Shown: positions 8,173 to 19,738, counted from the stretch's first letter. The stretch: DNA of 33,563 nucleotides from Acidobacteria bacterium Ga0077522 (GCA_001464065.1 LNDN01000030.1:1-33563); one strand, 5' to 3'. Notes: a model not told the origin generated them from the sequence alone. Numbers and translations are program-made.

Positions 8173-8964
8173 ATGCACTTCTGGAAAGCCCACGCGTACG
8201 GCAACGACTTCCTCTACGCCGCGTTCGCCGACGTCGTCAGTAACGACCTGGCCGACCTCGCTCGCCACATGTGTGCGCGGACGACGGGCGTCGGGGCCGA
8301 CGGCCTGATCCTCTTCGAGACCCGGCGCGGTGGCGCGCGGATGCGCCTGCACAACGCCGACGGGTCGATCGCGGAGGTCTCGGGCAACGGGGTCCGGGGC
8401 CTCGGGGCCATCCTCGCCCAGGAGCAGAATGCCGCCACGGGCACGACCTTCGTCATCGACACCGACGCCGGCGCCAAGCGGCTCGAACTCGTGTCGCGTG
8501 ACGACAAGGGACGCCCGGTGTTTCGGGCAGCGATGGGGCAGCCGGAGCGGGTGGCCCGTCAGGATGTGGCGCTCGGAGACGAGACGCTCCCGCTCGTCAC
8601 GCTGTGGATGGGCAATCCGCAGGCCGTCTGGCTCGTGGACGCGCTCGACACGCGCGAGGTGCTGCGGGTGGGCGCCGCGCTGCAGCATCACCCGGCGTTC
8701 CCCGACGCGGTGAACCTCGAGCTCGCCCGCGTGGTGTCACCGACGGAAGTCGAGATCCTCATCTACGAGCGGGGCGTCGGGCCGACGAGTTCGTCGGGGA
8801 CCGGCTCCTGCGCGGCGGCGGTGGCCGCCGCCGCCTTCGGCGGGGCCGAACGCCGGCTCGACGTGCTTGCTCCCGGTGGACGCCAGCGCGTCGAATGGCG
8901 CGACGACGGCGTGTACCTGACGGGGTGGGCCGAGGTGATCTGCGACGGGACCTGGCTGGCGTGA
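8173..8964 (+). CDS. dapF: DapF-family epimerase homologue with both catalytic Cys replaced by Ser
   Basis: Diaminopimelate epimerase converts LL- to meso-diaminopimelate for lysine and peptidoglycan synthesis, using one Cys in each half of a pseudo-symmetric fold. The 263-aa protein aligns in motif order with DapF: KAHAYGNDF at the N-terminus, HNADGS at 60-65, GNPQAV at 147-152 and YERGVGPT at 198-205. The expected catalytic Cys before GNG is Ser70 (EVSGNG), and the expected Cys before GTG is Ser208 (SSSGTG). Both are TCG codons. The non-catalytic Cys213 remains. Either this is a serine-type epimerase or isomerase variant, or it has another function. The gene overlaps the GTG of the following transporter gene, so the two are probably co-translated. 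The family call is firm; the reaction is not. Confidence 0.82.
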   Translation: MHFWKAHAYGNDFLYAAFADVVSNDLADLARHMCARTTGVGADGLILFETRRGGARMRLHNADGSIAEVSGNGVRGLGAILAQEQNAATGTTFVIDTDAGAKRLELVSRDDKGRPVFRAAMGQPERVARQDVALGDETLPLVTLWMGNPQAVWLVDALDTREVLRVGAALQHHPAFPDAVNLELARVVSPTEVEILIYERGVGPTSSSGTGSCAAAVAAAAFGGAERRLDVLAPGGRQRVEWRDDGVYLTGWAEVICDGTWLA

Positions 8965-10487
8965 GAACGCTGCACGAGGCGATCGGCGCCGTCGAGACCT
9001 ACTCCCCGGCGGAGGAGGCCTTCAACCGCCGGCGCCGAACCTGGGGGCTGTTCCTCGGCCCCCTCGTCCTCGTGCTCGTGTGGGTCGCGCCTCTGCACCT
9101 GCCGGCGCCGGCACACCGCATGGCCGCCATCCTCGCGATGGTCGTGGTCCTCTGGATCACCGAGGCCCTGCCGATGGCCGTCACCGCGCTGCTCGGGCCG
9201 GTGCTGGCCGTCATCTGTCAGGTGGCCCCGGCGCGCGCCGCCCTGGCCCCATTTGCCGACCCGATCATCTTCCTCTTCATCGGCAGCTTCATCCTGGCCG
9301 AGGCGATGTTCGTCCACGGCCTCGACCGGCGCATCGCCTTCACCGCCCTGGCCTCGCGATGGGTGGGCACCAGCGGCACCCGCATCCTCATCGTCTACGG
9401 ACTGGTGGGGACGGTGATTTCGATGTGGATGAGCAACACCGCCACCACGGCGATGATGTTTCCCATCGGCGTTTCCATCGTCGCGCAACTCCGGCGGGGG
9501 ACGATGGGGCAGGACGAGGGGCTGCGGCGGTTCGCGACGGCGATGATGCTGATCACGTCGTTCGGGGCCTCGATCGGCGGCATGGCGACGCCCGTCGGGA
9601 CGCCTCCGAACCTGATCGGGATTGGCCTGATCGAGCGCATCACCGGCACCCACATCGGCTTCTTCCGATGGATGGCCATCGGCGTGCCGCTGGTGCTGAT
9701 CCTGTTCGCGGTCCTCGCGGCGTTCTTCGCCTGGACGAGCACGCGTGGCGTGCAGGTGGGCGAGGCGAGCGCCCGCATCGTGCGCGAGGAACTGGCCCGG
9801 CTCGGGCCGATGTCGCGGGCGCAGCGCAACGTGTGCCTCGCGTTCGGCGTCACGGTGGTGCTCTGGACCTTTCCTGGAGTGCTGGCCGTGGCGGGCCTGT
9901 CCGAGGCGCCCATCGCGCGGGCCTACATGACGTCGATGCCGGAGGGGGTGGCGGCGATGCTCGGCGCCATGCTCCTGTTCGTGCTGCCGGTGCACTGGGC
10001 CGCCCGCCGCTTCACCATCACGTGGGAGGAGGCCGCCCGCATCGACTGGGGCATCGTCCTGCTGTACGGCGGTGGGCTGGCGATGGGGGACCTGGCGTTC
10101 TCGACGGGACTGGCGACCGCGATGGGGGAAGGGCTGACGGCCTACCTGCCCGGCGCCGGGCCGATGCTGCTCACCACCGTGTTCACGGGCGTCGCCATCC
10201 TGCTCTCCGAGACCACCTCGAACACCGCCTCAGCCAACATGGTCGTGCCGGTCGCCATCGCGGTGGCGACGGCCTCGGGCGTCGACCCGATGCTGCCCGC
10301 GCTCGGCGCCACGCTCGGGGCGTCGATGGGCTTCATGATGCCCATTTCCACGGCCCCGAATGCGATTGTCTACAGCAGCGGGCACGTGCCCATCAGCGCC
10401 ATGATGCGCTACGGCATCGTGCTCGACGTCGCCGGCTTCCTGACCATCGTCGGCCTGCTGGCCGTGCTGGGCCCGCTGCTGTTCTGA
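8961..10487 (+). CDS. DASS/SLC13-family sodium-coupled anion symporter
   Basis: A 508-aa inner-membrane transporter of the divalent anion:Na+ symporter family (dicarboxylates, citrate or sulfate). Two Ser-Asn-Thr signatures, which form the sodium and substrate sites in this family, are visible: MSNTATTAMMFPIG in the first half, and ETTSNTASANMVVPVAIA near the C-terminus. About a dozen hydrophobic helices are present. An N-terminal soluble stretch (EAIGAVETYSPAEEAFNRRRR) is typical of bacterial members. The GTG at 8961 overlaps the dapF-like stop as GTGA. An upstream extension would lie inside that gene and is unlikely. Substrate preference cannot be read from the sequence. Coupling to a DapF-fold enzyme could hint at an organic-acid substrate, but this is only inference. 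Confidence 0.9.
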   Translation: MRTLHEAIGAVETYSPAEEAFNRRRRTWGLFLGPLVLVLVWVAPLHLPAPAHRMAAILAMVVVLWITEALPMAVTALLGPVLAVICQVAPARAALAPFADPIIFLFIGSFILAEAMFVHGLDRRIAFTALASRWVGTSGTRILIVYGLVGTVISMWMSNTATTAMMFPIGVSIVAQLRRGTMGQDEGLRRFATAMMLITSFGASIGGMATPVGTPPNLIGIGLIERITGTHIGFFRWMAIGVPLVLILFAVLAAFFAWTSTRGVQVGEASARIVREELARLGPMSRAQRNVCLAFGVTVVLWTFPGVLAVAGLSEAPIARAYMTSMPEGVAAMLGAMLLFVLPVHWAARRFTITWEEAARIDWGIVLLYGGGLAMGDLAFSTGLATAMGEGLTAYLPGAGPMLLTTVFTGVAILLSETTSNTASANMVVPVAIAVATASGVDPMLPALGATLGASMGFMMPISTAPNAIVYSSGHVPISAMMRYGIVLDVAGFLTIVGLLAVLGPLLF

Positions 10488-10564
10488 CCGAGGTTGCCAG
10501 GGGTGCGACCTCTGCGATCGCTCGCGGCGCCCCACGAGGCAGTTCCTGCCACCCTGCGGCGTGC

Positions 10565-11203
10565 TCAGCGACCGCGTCGGGCCGGTCGGGCCGGAGGCGC
10601 GGCCATCGTGGCCGCCTCGAACGCGCGTGTGGCGGCCTGAATCTGCGCGCCCACGGGCGTGACCACCGTCAACACCTGATCGAACCGCTGCGCGTCGAGG
10701 TGTGAGCGCGCTTCTTGCAAGCCGCTGGTCGCGGTGGCGATGGCCTGCTGGAGGGCCGTCTGTGCCGCCACGGCCGTCGCCGGGCGCCGGCCGGTCGTCG
10801 GGGCCGCCGCGACGGCGGCGCCCAGGCGCTGCTGGGCCATGGCGAGCGCCAGTTCGGCCGACGTGATGGCACGCTCGGCCTGGCCCCGGGCGACGGCCTT
10901 GCGGTCTCCGGCGTCACGGGCGGCCGTCTGGGCGCGCTGCCGCGCATCGAGGGCGTGATTGAGGGCCTGGCGGAAGTCCCGTTGCCCGGCGGCCTCGTGC
11001 GAGCGGCGCAGGGCGGTTTCGGCCGCGGTGAACTCCTCCGGCGCGTACTGGGGCGCGCCCGCGGCCCTGGCCGTGGCGATGGCGCCTTCGGCCTGATCCA
11101 TCTCCTTCTGGGGAGGGGCGGCACAGGCGGTGAGGGATGCGAGAGCAAGGGCCGCACAAGCGGCGCGCAGCACGGCGCGCACCGTGCCGGGACGATCGGA
11201 CAT
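10565..11203 (-). CDS. Predicted lipoprotein with DUF4398-like helical repeats
   Basis: A 212-aa lipoprotein. A short basic N-terminus and hydrophobic core are followed by the lipobox LTAC with Cys27 as the lipidated residue, so it should be anchored in the inner or outer membrane facing the periplasm. The mature part is Ala- and Gln-rich and strongly helical, with regularly spaced small residues (for example FTAAETALRRSHEAAG and ALNHALDARQRAQTAARDA). This resembles DUF4398 and other TPR-like or coiled-coil lipoproteins. Function is unknown. It is the only minus-strand gene between 1.1 and 33.5 kb, diverging from radC. The same frame stays open upstream to 14059, but that lies antisense to radC and metG. 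The ATG at 11203 is the only start that gives a proper signal peptide. Confidence 0.85.
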   Translation of the reverse strand: MSDRPGTVRAVLRAACAALALASLTACAAPPQKEMDQAEGAIATARAAGAPQYAPEEFTAAETALRRSHEAAGQRDFRQALNHALDARQRAQTAARDAGDRKAVARGQAERAITSAELALAMAQQRLGAAVAAAPTTGRRPATAVAAQTALQQAIATATSGLQEARSHLDAQRFDQVLTVVTPVGAQIQAATRAFEAATMAAPPARPARRGR

Positions 11204-11210
11204 GCGCAGG

Positions 11211-11216
11211 AGTATA
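11211..11216 (-). promoter_or_regulatory. Possible -10 box (TATACT) of the lipoprotein gene
   Basis: On the minus strand TATACT lies seven bases ahead of the ATG at 11203. If it is a true -10 element, transcription would start at or next to the start codon and the mRNA would be leaderless. No good -35 box is seen. Confidence 0.35.
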
Positions 11217-11284
11217 CCGAGTGAGCGTAGTAGGATGAGGGGCTTGGCCCACACGGCGGGGCCGACGACGAGGGGACGTGCGGT

Positions 11285-11959
11285 GTGAGGGACCTGGCGC
11301 CGCAGGATCGCCCGCGCGAGAAGCTCGCCGACCGTGGCAAGGGGGCGCTCGGCGACAACGAGTTGCTCGCGGTGCTGCTCGGTCACGGCACCGGGGGCGC
11401 GACGGCGCTCGACCTCGCCAATCGCCTGCTGGCCGACGTCGGCGGGCTGCGAGGGCTGGCCCGGGTGTCGCCCGTGGAACTGGCCAAGACGCGCGGCGTC
11501 GGGCCGGCCACGGCAGGGCGTCTCGTGGCGGCGGTCGAGCTGGGCCGTCGCAGCGTGGTGCGGGCGGGGCCGGTGCGACTCCAGATCGCCGCGTCGGTGG
11601 ATGCGGCCCGGTATCTGCTGCCGCGGTTCGGCGGGGCCGAGGTGGAGCAGGGCGGCGTGTTGCTGCTCGATGCCAGGCACCGGGTGCTGCAGGCCCGGGT
11701 GCTGACGCGCGGGACCGCCGACGCCACGTCGATGCACCCACGCGATGTCTTCCGCGAGGCGGCCCTGGCCGGCGCCGCGGCGGTCGTGCTGTTTCACAAC
11801 CACCCGTCCGGTGATCCGCTGCCGAGCCCGGACGATCTCGAACTGACGCAGCGGATGATGAAGGCCGGCGAGCTGATGGGCATCCTTGTGGTCGACCACA
11901 TCATCCTGGGCGACACGAGCTACTGCAGCCTTCGCGACCTCGGCAAGCTGACCCCCTGA
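11285..11959 (+). CDS. radC: RadC-family JAB/MPN-domain protein
   Basis: RadC family protein (224 aa) with an N-terminal helix-hairpin-helix part (GVGPATAGRLVAAVELG at about residues 71-87) and a C-terminal JAB/MPN metal-binding domain. The JAMM-type motif is complete: His171, His173 and Asp184 in HNHPSGDPLPSPDD. The name comes from an old repair phenotype that was later reassigned, and the true biochemical role is uncertain. A GTG start gives the usual opening MRDLAPQDRPREKL. It is divergent from the lipoprotein gene across 81 bases, and metG follows nine bases after the stop, suggesting one transcript. Confidence 0.93.
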   Translation: MRDLAPQDRPREKLADRGKGALGDNELLAVLLGHGTGGATALDLANRLLADVGGLRGLARVSPVELAKTRGVGPATAGRLVAAVELGRRSVVRAGPVRLQIAASVDAARYLLPRFGGAEVEQGGVLLLDARHRVLQARVLTRGTADATSMHPRDVFREAALAGAAAVVLFHNHPSGDPLPSPDDLELTQRMMKAGELMGILVVDHIILGDTSYCSLRDLGKLTP

Positions 11960-11968
11960 CCCCACACC

Positions 11969-13999
11969 ATGCCGCGCTTCTATCTCACGACCGCCATCGA
12001 CTACGTGAACAGCCGTCCGCATCTCGGCACGGCCTACGAGAAGATCACGGCCGACGTCATCGCGCGCTACAAGCGGCTCGGCGGCGTGGACACCCACTTC
12101 GTCATGGGCAACGACGAACACTCGCAGAACGTGTTCCGCCGCGCGCGTGAGCTCGGCCAGGAACCCCTGGCGTACTGTGACCGCATGGAGCAGGAGTTCC
12201 GCGACGTCTGGCGGGCCCTCGACCTGTCGTTCGACGACTTCATCCGGACGACCCAGCCGCGCCACAAGGCCGCCGTCGAGACGATCGTCACCCGGATCGC
12301 GGCGGCGGGCGACCTGTATCAGGCCGACTACGAGGGCTGGTACTGCGTCGGCTGCGAGGCGTTCAAGCAGGAGAAGGACCTGGTCGAGGGGCTGTGCCCG
12401 ATTCATCGGACGAAGCCGGACTGGATCAAGGAGCGCAACCACTTCTTCAAGCTGTCGGCCTACCGTGACCGGTTGCTGGCGCACTTTGCCGAGCATCCCG
12501 AGTTCCTGCAGCCGGACGTCCGGCGCAACGAGATCCTGCGGTTGCTCGACGCCGGGCTCGAGGACATCTCGATCAGCCGCGCCGGGCAGTCGTGGGGCAT
12601 TCCGCTGCCGACCGACCCGTCCAGCGTGGTGTACGTGTGGTTCGACGCGCTGATCAACTACGCCTCCGCCGTGGGCCTCGGGACCGACCCGGCCTTGTTC
12701 GACACCTGGTGGCCCGCCGACCTGCACGTGGTCGGCAAGGACATCACGCGGTTCCATGCGGTGATCTGGCCGGCCATGCTGATGAGCGCCGGCCTGCCCG
12801 TGCCGCGGCAGGTGTTCGGACACGGGTGGGTCCACCTGCGGGGCGAGAAGATGAGCAAGTCGCTGGGGACGGCCATCGATCCGCTCGAGGCCGCGCAGCG
12901 TTTCGGCGCCGATGCCCTGCGCCTCTTCCTCACCAAGGAGATCCCGTACGGCGCCGATGGCGACTTCACCTTCGAGCGGTTCGAGGAGCGGTACAACGCC
13001 GACCTGGCGAACAATCTCGGCAACCTGGTGAATCGCGTCACCGCGATGGGCGCCCGCTATCGCCAGGGGCACCTGACCCCGACGGGCTCGCCCTCGCGCC
13101 TGCAGGACCTGGCGGCGACCACGGTGCGGGAGTATGGGGCGGCGATGGACACGTACGCCCTGCATCAGGGCGTGGCGTCGGTGTTCCGCCTGCTCGACGC
13201 CACCAACGAGTACCTCGCCGAGCGGGCCCCGTGGACCCTCGCGAAGGACCCGGCCAACGCCGCGGCCCTCGATGAGGTGTTGTTCACGGCCGCCGAGAGC
13301 CTGCGGCTGGCCACCGTGCTGCTGGGCCCCGTGATGCCCGCGTCCACCCAGGCCATCCTCGCGCGCCTCGGCGACCACACGCCGCTCGTCGACCGTCGTC
13401 TGGCGGTCGATGGCGCGTGGCGTGCCGCTGGCGCGCGCACGGTGGCGGCTGGCGAGGCCCTGTGGCCGCGCGTGGTCAGCGCCGATCCCACCACCCCCGA
13501 TGTCACCGCCGCGCCTGCGCCCGTGCAGGTCCGCGCCCTGTCTGGAGTCTCGTCCGTGCCCGAAGACCAGTCGTCCGCCACTCCCGTGTCCCCTGTCGCG
13601 GCCCCGGCCGCTCCCGCCGCGTCCGCCGCGACACCGGCGCCGACGAGTGCGGAGCCAGCCCCCAGCGAGGATGCGGTCATCACCATCGACGACTTCATGA
13701 AGGTGGAGCTGAAGGTGGGGAAGGTCCTGGCCGCCGAGGCCGTGCCGAAGTCGAAGAAGCTGCTGAAGCTGACGGTGCAGGATGGCGCGGCGTCCGAGCG
13801 GACCATCCTGGCGGGAATCGCCGAGTCCTACACGCCTGAGGCCATCGTGGGCCGCACGATCGCCTTTGTCGCCAATCTCGCGCCGCGGCCGATGATGGGC
13901 CTGGTGTCGCACGGAATGGTGCTCGCCGCCGACACCGACGGCAAGGCGCAACTCATCGCGTTCGAGACGCCACCCGCTCCCGGTACGCGTATTCGTTGA
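11969..13999 (+). CDS. metG: Methionyl-tRNA synthetase with C-terminal tRNA-binding domain
   Basis: Class I aminoacyl-tRNA synthetase that charges tRNA-Met, cytosolic. The HIGH-type motif is HLGT at residues 18-21 and the KMSKS loop is at 294-298. The connective domain carries a single zinc knuckle, Cys126, Cys129, Cys143 and His146, as in Thermus/Aquifex-type MetG rather than the E. coli two-knuckle type. A linker rich in Ala, Pro and Ser (roughly residues 505-569) joins the anticodon-binding helices to a Trbp111/EMAP-II-type tRNA-binding domain starting near residue 570 (VITIDDFMKVELKVGKVL). The length of 676 aa is normal for this fused form. The ATG at 11969 gives the typical MPRFYLTTAIDYVN opening. 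A heptamer-repeat gap separates it from tatD. Confidence 0.97.
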   Translation: MPRFYLTTAIDYVNSRPHLGTAYEKITADVIARYKRLGGVDTHFVMGNDEHSQNVFRRARELGQEPLAYCDRMEQEFRDVWRALDLSFDDFIRTTQPRHKAAVETIVTRIAAAGDLYQADYEGWYCVGCEAFKQEKDLVEGLCPIHRTKPDWIKERNHFFKLSAYRDRLLAHFAEHPEFLQPDVRRNEILRLLDAGLEDISISRAGQSWGIPLPTDPSSVVYVWFDALINYASAVGLGTDPALFDTWWPADLHVVGKDITRFHAVIWPAMLMSAGLPVPRQVFGHGWVHLRGEKMSKSLGTAIDPLEAAQRFGADALRLFLTKEIPYGADGDFTFERFEERYNADLANNLGNLVNRVTAMGARYRQGHLTPTGSPSRLQDLAATTVREYGAAMDTYALHQGVASVFRLLDATNEYLAERAPWTLAKDPANAAALDEVLFTAAESLRLATVLLGPVMPASTQAILARLGDHTPLVDRRLAVDGAWRAAGARTVAAGEALWPRVVSADPTTPDVTAAPAPVQVRALSGVSSVPEDQSSATPVSPVAAPAAPAASAATPAPTSAEPAPSEDAVITIDDFMKVELKVGKVLAAEAVPKSKKLLKLTVQDGAASERTILAGIAESYTPEAIVGRTIAFVANLAPRPMMGLVSHGMVLAADTDGKAQLIAFETPPAPGTRIR

Positions 14000-14003
14000 C
14001 GTC

Positions 14004-14038
14004 CGACTCCCGAAGGCCGAAGGCCGATTGACGAAGGC
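14004..14038. repeat. Heptamer tandem repeat, CGAAGGC units
   Basis: In the 46-base gap between metG and tatD, CGAAGGC occurs at 14011-14017, 14018-14024 and 14032-14038. A diverged unit (CGATTGA) fills 14025-14031, so the seven-base register is kept through four units. The preceding GACTCCCGA word resembles the complement of the ligA heptamer. Confidence 0.65.
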
Positions 14039-14045
14039 CCTCTGA

Positions 14046-14834
14046 ATGTTGATCGACACCCACTGTCACATCGCGGGCGACGAGTTCGTCGACGACCTGT
14101 CGGCCGTCGTGGCCCGCGCGCGCGAGGCTGGCGTGCAGCAGGCCATCTGCATCCTCGATGCGACCGCTCGCGTCGAACTCGAGAGAGTCCCCGGGGTGCG
14201 CACGGCCTGGCCCGGCGTGGCCTTCGCCGTGGGCGTGCACCCGCATCATGCCGGCAAGGTGTCGGTGGACGAGGTCGAGGCACTCGTGGGTGCCGCGCTT
14301 GAGGAGACGGGGGCGGTGGCCGTAGGTGAGATCGGCCTCGACTACCACTACGATTTCTCCCCGCGCGCGCAGCAGCAGGCGGTGTTCGGTCGTCAGATCT
14401 CGCTGGCCGTGGCGCGCGACCTGCCCATCGTGATTCACACCCGCGAGGCCGATGCCGACACACTCGAGGTGATCGACACGGCAGGCGGCGGGCGGGCGCG
14501 AGGGGTGTTTCACTGCTTCACGGGCGACCAGGCGCTGGCCGAGGCGGCGGTCGCGCGGGGCTTCCACCTGTCGTTCTCCGGCATTGCGACGTTCCCGCGG
14601 GCTGAGAGCATCCGCGAGGTGGCGGCCTGGGTGCCAGCCGATCGCTGGCTGGTCGAAACCGACAGTCCGTACCTGTCGCCGGCGCCTCAGCGCGGCGGGC
14701 GCAACGAGCCGGGGCGGGTCGGCCGGGTGCTGGACACCGTGGCGCGCGTGCGGGGGATGTCCCTGGACGAGGCCGCCGAGCAGGCGTACACGAATGCGGC
14801 GGCCCTCTTCGGTATCAGCGGGCCCAACAGGTAG
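14046..14834 (+). CDS. tatD: TatD-family metal-dependent hydrolase
   Basis: TIM-barrel amidohydrolase-like metal-dependent DNase family (TatD/YcfH), 262 aa. Metal ligands are visible in order: His6 and His8 in DTHCH, Glu in VGEIGLDY, His in VIHTREAD, His in FHCFTGD and Asp in ETDSPYL. Family members are Mg2+- or Mn2+-dependent 3'-5' exonucleases or deoxyribonucleases in DNA quality control; some act on D-aminoacyl-tRNA. It follows metG directly, a common bacterial pairing (metG-tatD). The ATG at 14046 is the family-typical start. The polyprenyl synthase gene begins 52 bases after the stop. Confidence 0.95.
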   Translation: MLIDTHCHIAGDEFVDDLSAVVARAREAGVQQAICILDATARVELERVPGVRTAWPGVAFAVGVHPHHAGKVSVDEVEALVGAALEETGAVAVGEIGLDYHYDFSPRAQQQAVFGRQISLAVARDLPIVIHTREADADTLEVIDTAGGGRARGVFHCFTGDQALAEAAVARGFHLSFSGIATFPRAESIREVAAWVPADRWLVETDSPYLSPAPQRGGRNEPGRVGRVLDTVARVRGMSLDEAAEQAYTNAAALFGISGPNR

Positions 14835-14841
14835 GCGCGCG

Positions 14842-14870
14842 TTGACAGCGCCACCCCAATGTGTTGAGAT
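14842..14870 (+). promoter_or_regulatory. Possible sigma-70 promoter of the polyprenyl synthase gene
   Basis: A perfect TTGACA at 14842-14847, with 17 bases to TGAGAT at 14865-14870, sits just ahead of the GTG at 14887. The -10 half is weak (three of six bases), but a consensus -35 in this GC-rich gap is notable. Confidence 0.35.
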
Positions 14871-14886
14871 TCTTGAGGTTTCGCAC

Positions 14887-18150
<3,264 letters not shown>

Positions 18151-18151
18151 T

Positions 18152-19654
18152 ATGAGCGGACGCATTTTGGTGATTGACGACGAAGCCGGCATCCGCGAAA
18201 GCCTGCGGATGATTCTCGAATACGAGGGGTACCGCTGTGTGCTCGCGGCCACCGGCGAGGAAGGGCTGGCCCTGGCGCGGAGCGAGGCCCCCGACCTGGT
18301 TTTCTCCGACATCAAGATGCCGGGACTCGACGGGCTGGAGGTGCTGACGCGCCTCAAGGCCCACGACGAGTCGCTGCCGGTCGTGATGATTTCCGGGCAC
18401 GGCACCGTCGCGACGGCCGTCGAGGCCACCAAGCTCGGCGCCATGGACTTCATCGAGAAGCCGCTGTCGACCGAGCGCGTGCTGCTCACCGTGCGCAATG
18501 CGCTGAACGCGAGCCGCCTGGAGCAGGAGAATCGTCGCCTGCGCGGGGCCGAAGATGCGCGCTACAACATCGTCGGACAGAGTCCGGTGCTGATGCAGGT
18601 GCTCGATGCGGTCGGGCGCGCCGCGCCGACCAACGCCACCGTCCTCGTGCTGGGGGAGAGTGGCGTCGGCAAGGAACTCGTGGCTCGTGCCATCCACCGC
18701 AACAGCCTGCGATCCCGCGAACGGTTCGTGCAGGTCAATTGCGCGGCCATTCCCGAGGAACTGATCGAGAGCGAGCTGTTCGGTCACGAGAAGGGCAGCT
18801 TCACCGGGGCGACCGACAAGCAGATCGGCAAGTTCGAGCTGGCAGACCGCGGCACGATCTTCCTCGACGAAGTCGGCGACATGAGCCAGAAGACGCAAGC
18901 CAAGGTCCTCCGCGTGCTGCAGGAGGGCGAGGTCGAGCGGATCGGCTCGCAGCGCACCCTCAAGGTGGACGTCCGCGTGATTGCGGCCACCAACAAGGAC
19001 CTCGAGGCGGCCATCGGCGAAGGCACCTTCCGAGAGGACCTCTACTTCCGCCTGAGCGTGATTCCGGTCCACGTGCCACCGCTGCGCGAGCGCCCCGAGG
19101 ACATCCCGGCGCTGGTCAAGCACTTCGCCGACCTGTTCGCAGCCGATGGGGGGCGGACGCGGCGCTTCACCCCGGACGCCCTCGGCGTGCTGCAGCAGCA
19201 TCGCTGGCGCGGCAACATCCGCGAGTTGAAGAACACCATCGAGCGCGTGCTGATCATGGCGCGCGGCGACGTGGTGGACGTGGCCGACGTGCGCCAGTTC
19301 CTCCGCGTGGACGGCACGGGCGCCACGACTGCGCCGCCGCCGCCCGCTGCGCCCGTCCTGGCCCCGCTGCCGGCCGCGGTGACCGTCGCGGAGGGGGCGG
19401 CCGGTCTTCCGGCGTATCAGATGCCGCCCATCGTTCCCGAGCTGCTGCCATCGACCGGGGCCTCGCGACCCCCTGCTCCGAAGCCGACGACACTGCGGGA
19501 GTTCAAGGAGCAGGTGGAGCGGGAGTTCCTGGTGGAGAAGCTGCGCGAGCACGGCTGGAACATCTCGCGGACGGCCGAGGTCATCGACACGCCCCGCAGC
19601 AATCTGTACAAGAAGCTCGAACAGTACGAGATCACGCAGGAGAAGGACGGCTAG
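18152..19654 (+). CDS. NtrX/NtrC-type sigma-54-dependent response regulator
   Basis: A 500-aa response regulator that should activate sigma-54 promoters when phosphorylated. The receiver domain (residues 4-120) has the phospho-acceptor Asp53 in FSDIKMPG and a conserved Lys in EKPLS. The AAA+ domain has Walker A GESGVGKE at 168-175, the sigma-54-contact loop as GSFTGA at 215-220 (Ser for the usual Ala), Walker B TIFLDEVGDM, and the arginine-finger segment REDLYFRLSV. An Ala/Pro-rich linker of about 60 residues separates it from a Fis-type helix-turn-helix near residues 470-495 (NISRTAEVIDTPRSNLYKKL), which resembles NtrX. No histidine kinase is encoded nearby, so it is an orphan in this window. 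The ATG at 18152 follows a repeat-filled gap. Confidence 0.92.
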   Translation: MSGRILVIDDEAGIRESLRMILEYEGYRCVLAATGEEGLALARSEAPDLVFSDIKMPGLDGLEVLTRLKAHDESLPVVMISGHGTVATAVEATKLGAMDFIEKPLSTERVLLTVRNALNASRLEQENRRLRGAEDARYNIVGQSPVLMQVLDAVGRAAPTNATVLVLGESGVGKELVARAIHRNSLRSRERFVQVNCAAIPEELIESELFGHEKGSFTGATDKQIGKFELADRGTIFLDEVGDMSQKTQAKVLRVLQEGEVERIGSQRTLKVDVRVIAATNKDLEAAIGEGTFREDLYFRLSVIPVHVPPLRERPEDIPALVKHFADLFAADGGRTRRFTPDALGVLQQHRWRGNIRELKNTIERVLIMARGDVVDVADVRQFLRVDGTGATTAPPPPAAPVLAPLPAAVTVAEGAAGLPAYQMPPIVPELLPSTGASRPPAPKPTTLREFKEQVEREFLVEKLREHGWNISRTAEVIDTPRSNLYKKLEQYEITQEKDG

Positions 19655-19669
19655 GGCCGGCAATCTCGC

Positions 19670-19738
19670 AATGCCGCGATGCCGCGATGCCGCGATGCTG
19701 CACGGTGGCGAAGGCCCAAGGCCCAGGGACAAAGGCCT
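19670..19738. repeat. ATGCCGCG octamer and AAGGCCC heptamer repeats upstream of rnpB
   Basis: AATGCCGCGATGC at 19670-19682 is identical to the word at 6644-6656. It continues as an ATGCCGCG tandem (units from 19671, 19679 and 19687). After a short spacer, AAGGCCC at 19711-19717 and 19718-19724 is followed by a diverged unit and AAGGCCT at 19732-19738, again in a seven-base register. The stretch ends just before a -10-like TATCAT. Confidence 0.7.

Noticed and set aside
10488-10564. Bidirectional terminator between the convergent symporter and lipoprotein genes
   Set aside because: Only a five-base-pair hairpin (10538-10550) without a T-run is visible, too weak to call.
10565-14059. A very long minus-strand open frame (over 1100 codons) reaching from the lipoprotein back across radC and metG
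   Set aside because: Only the last 213 codons have protein features. The upstream part is antisense to well-conserved radC and metG and rich in Arg, His, Gly and Gln, as expected from the complement of GC-rich coding DNA.
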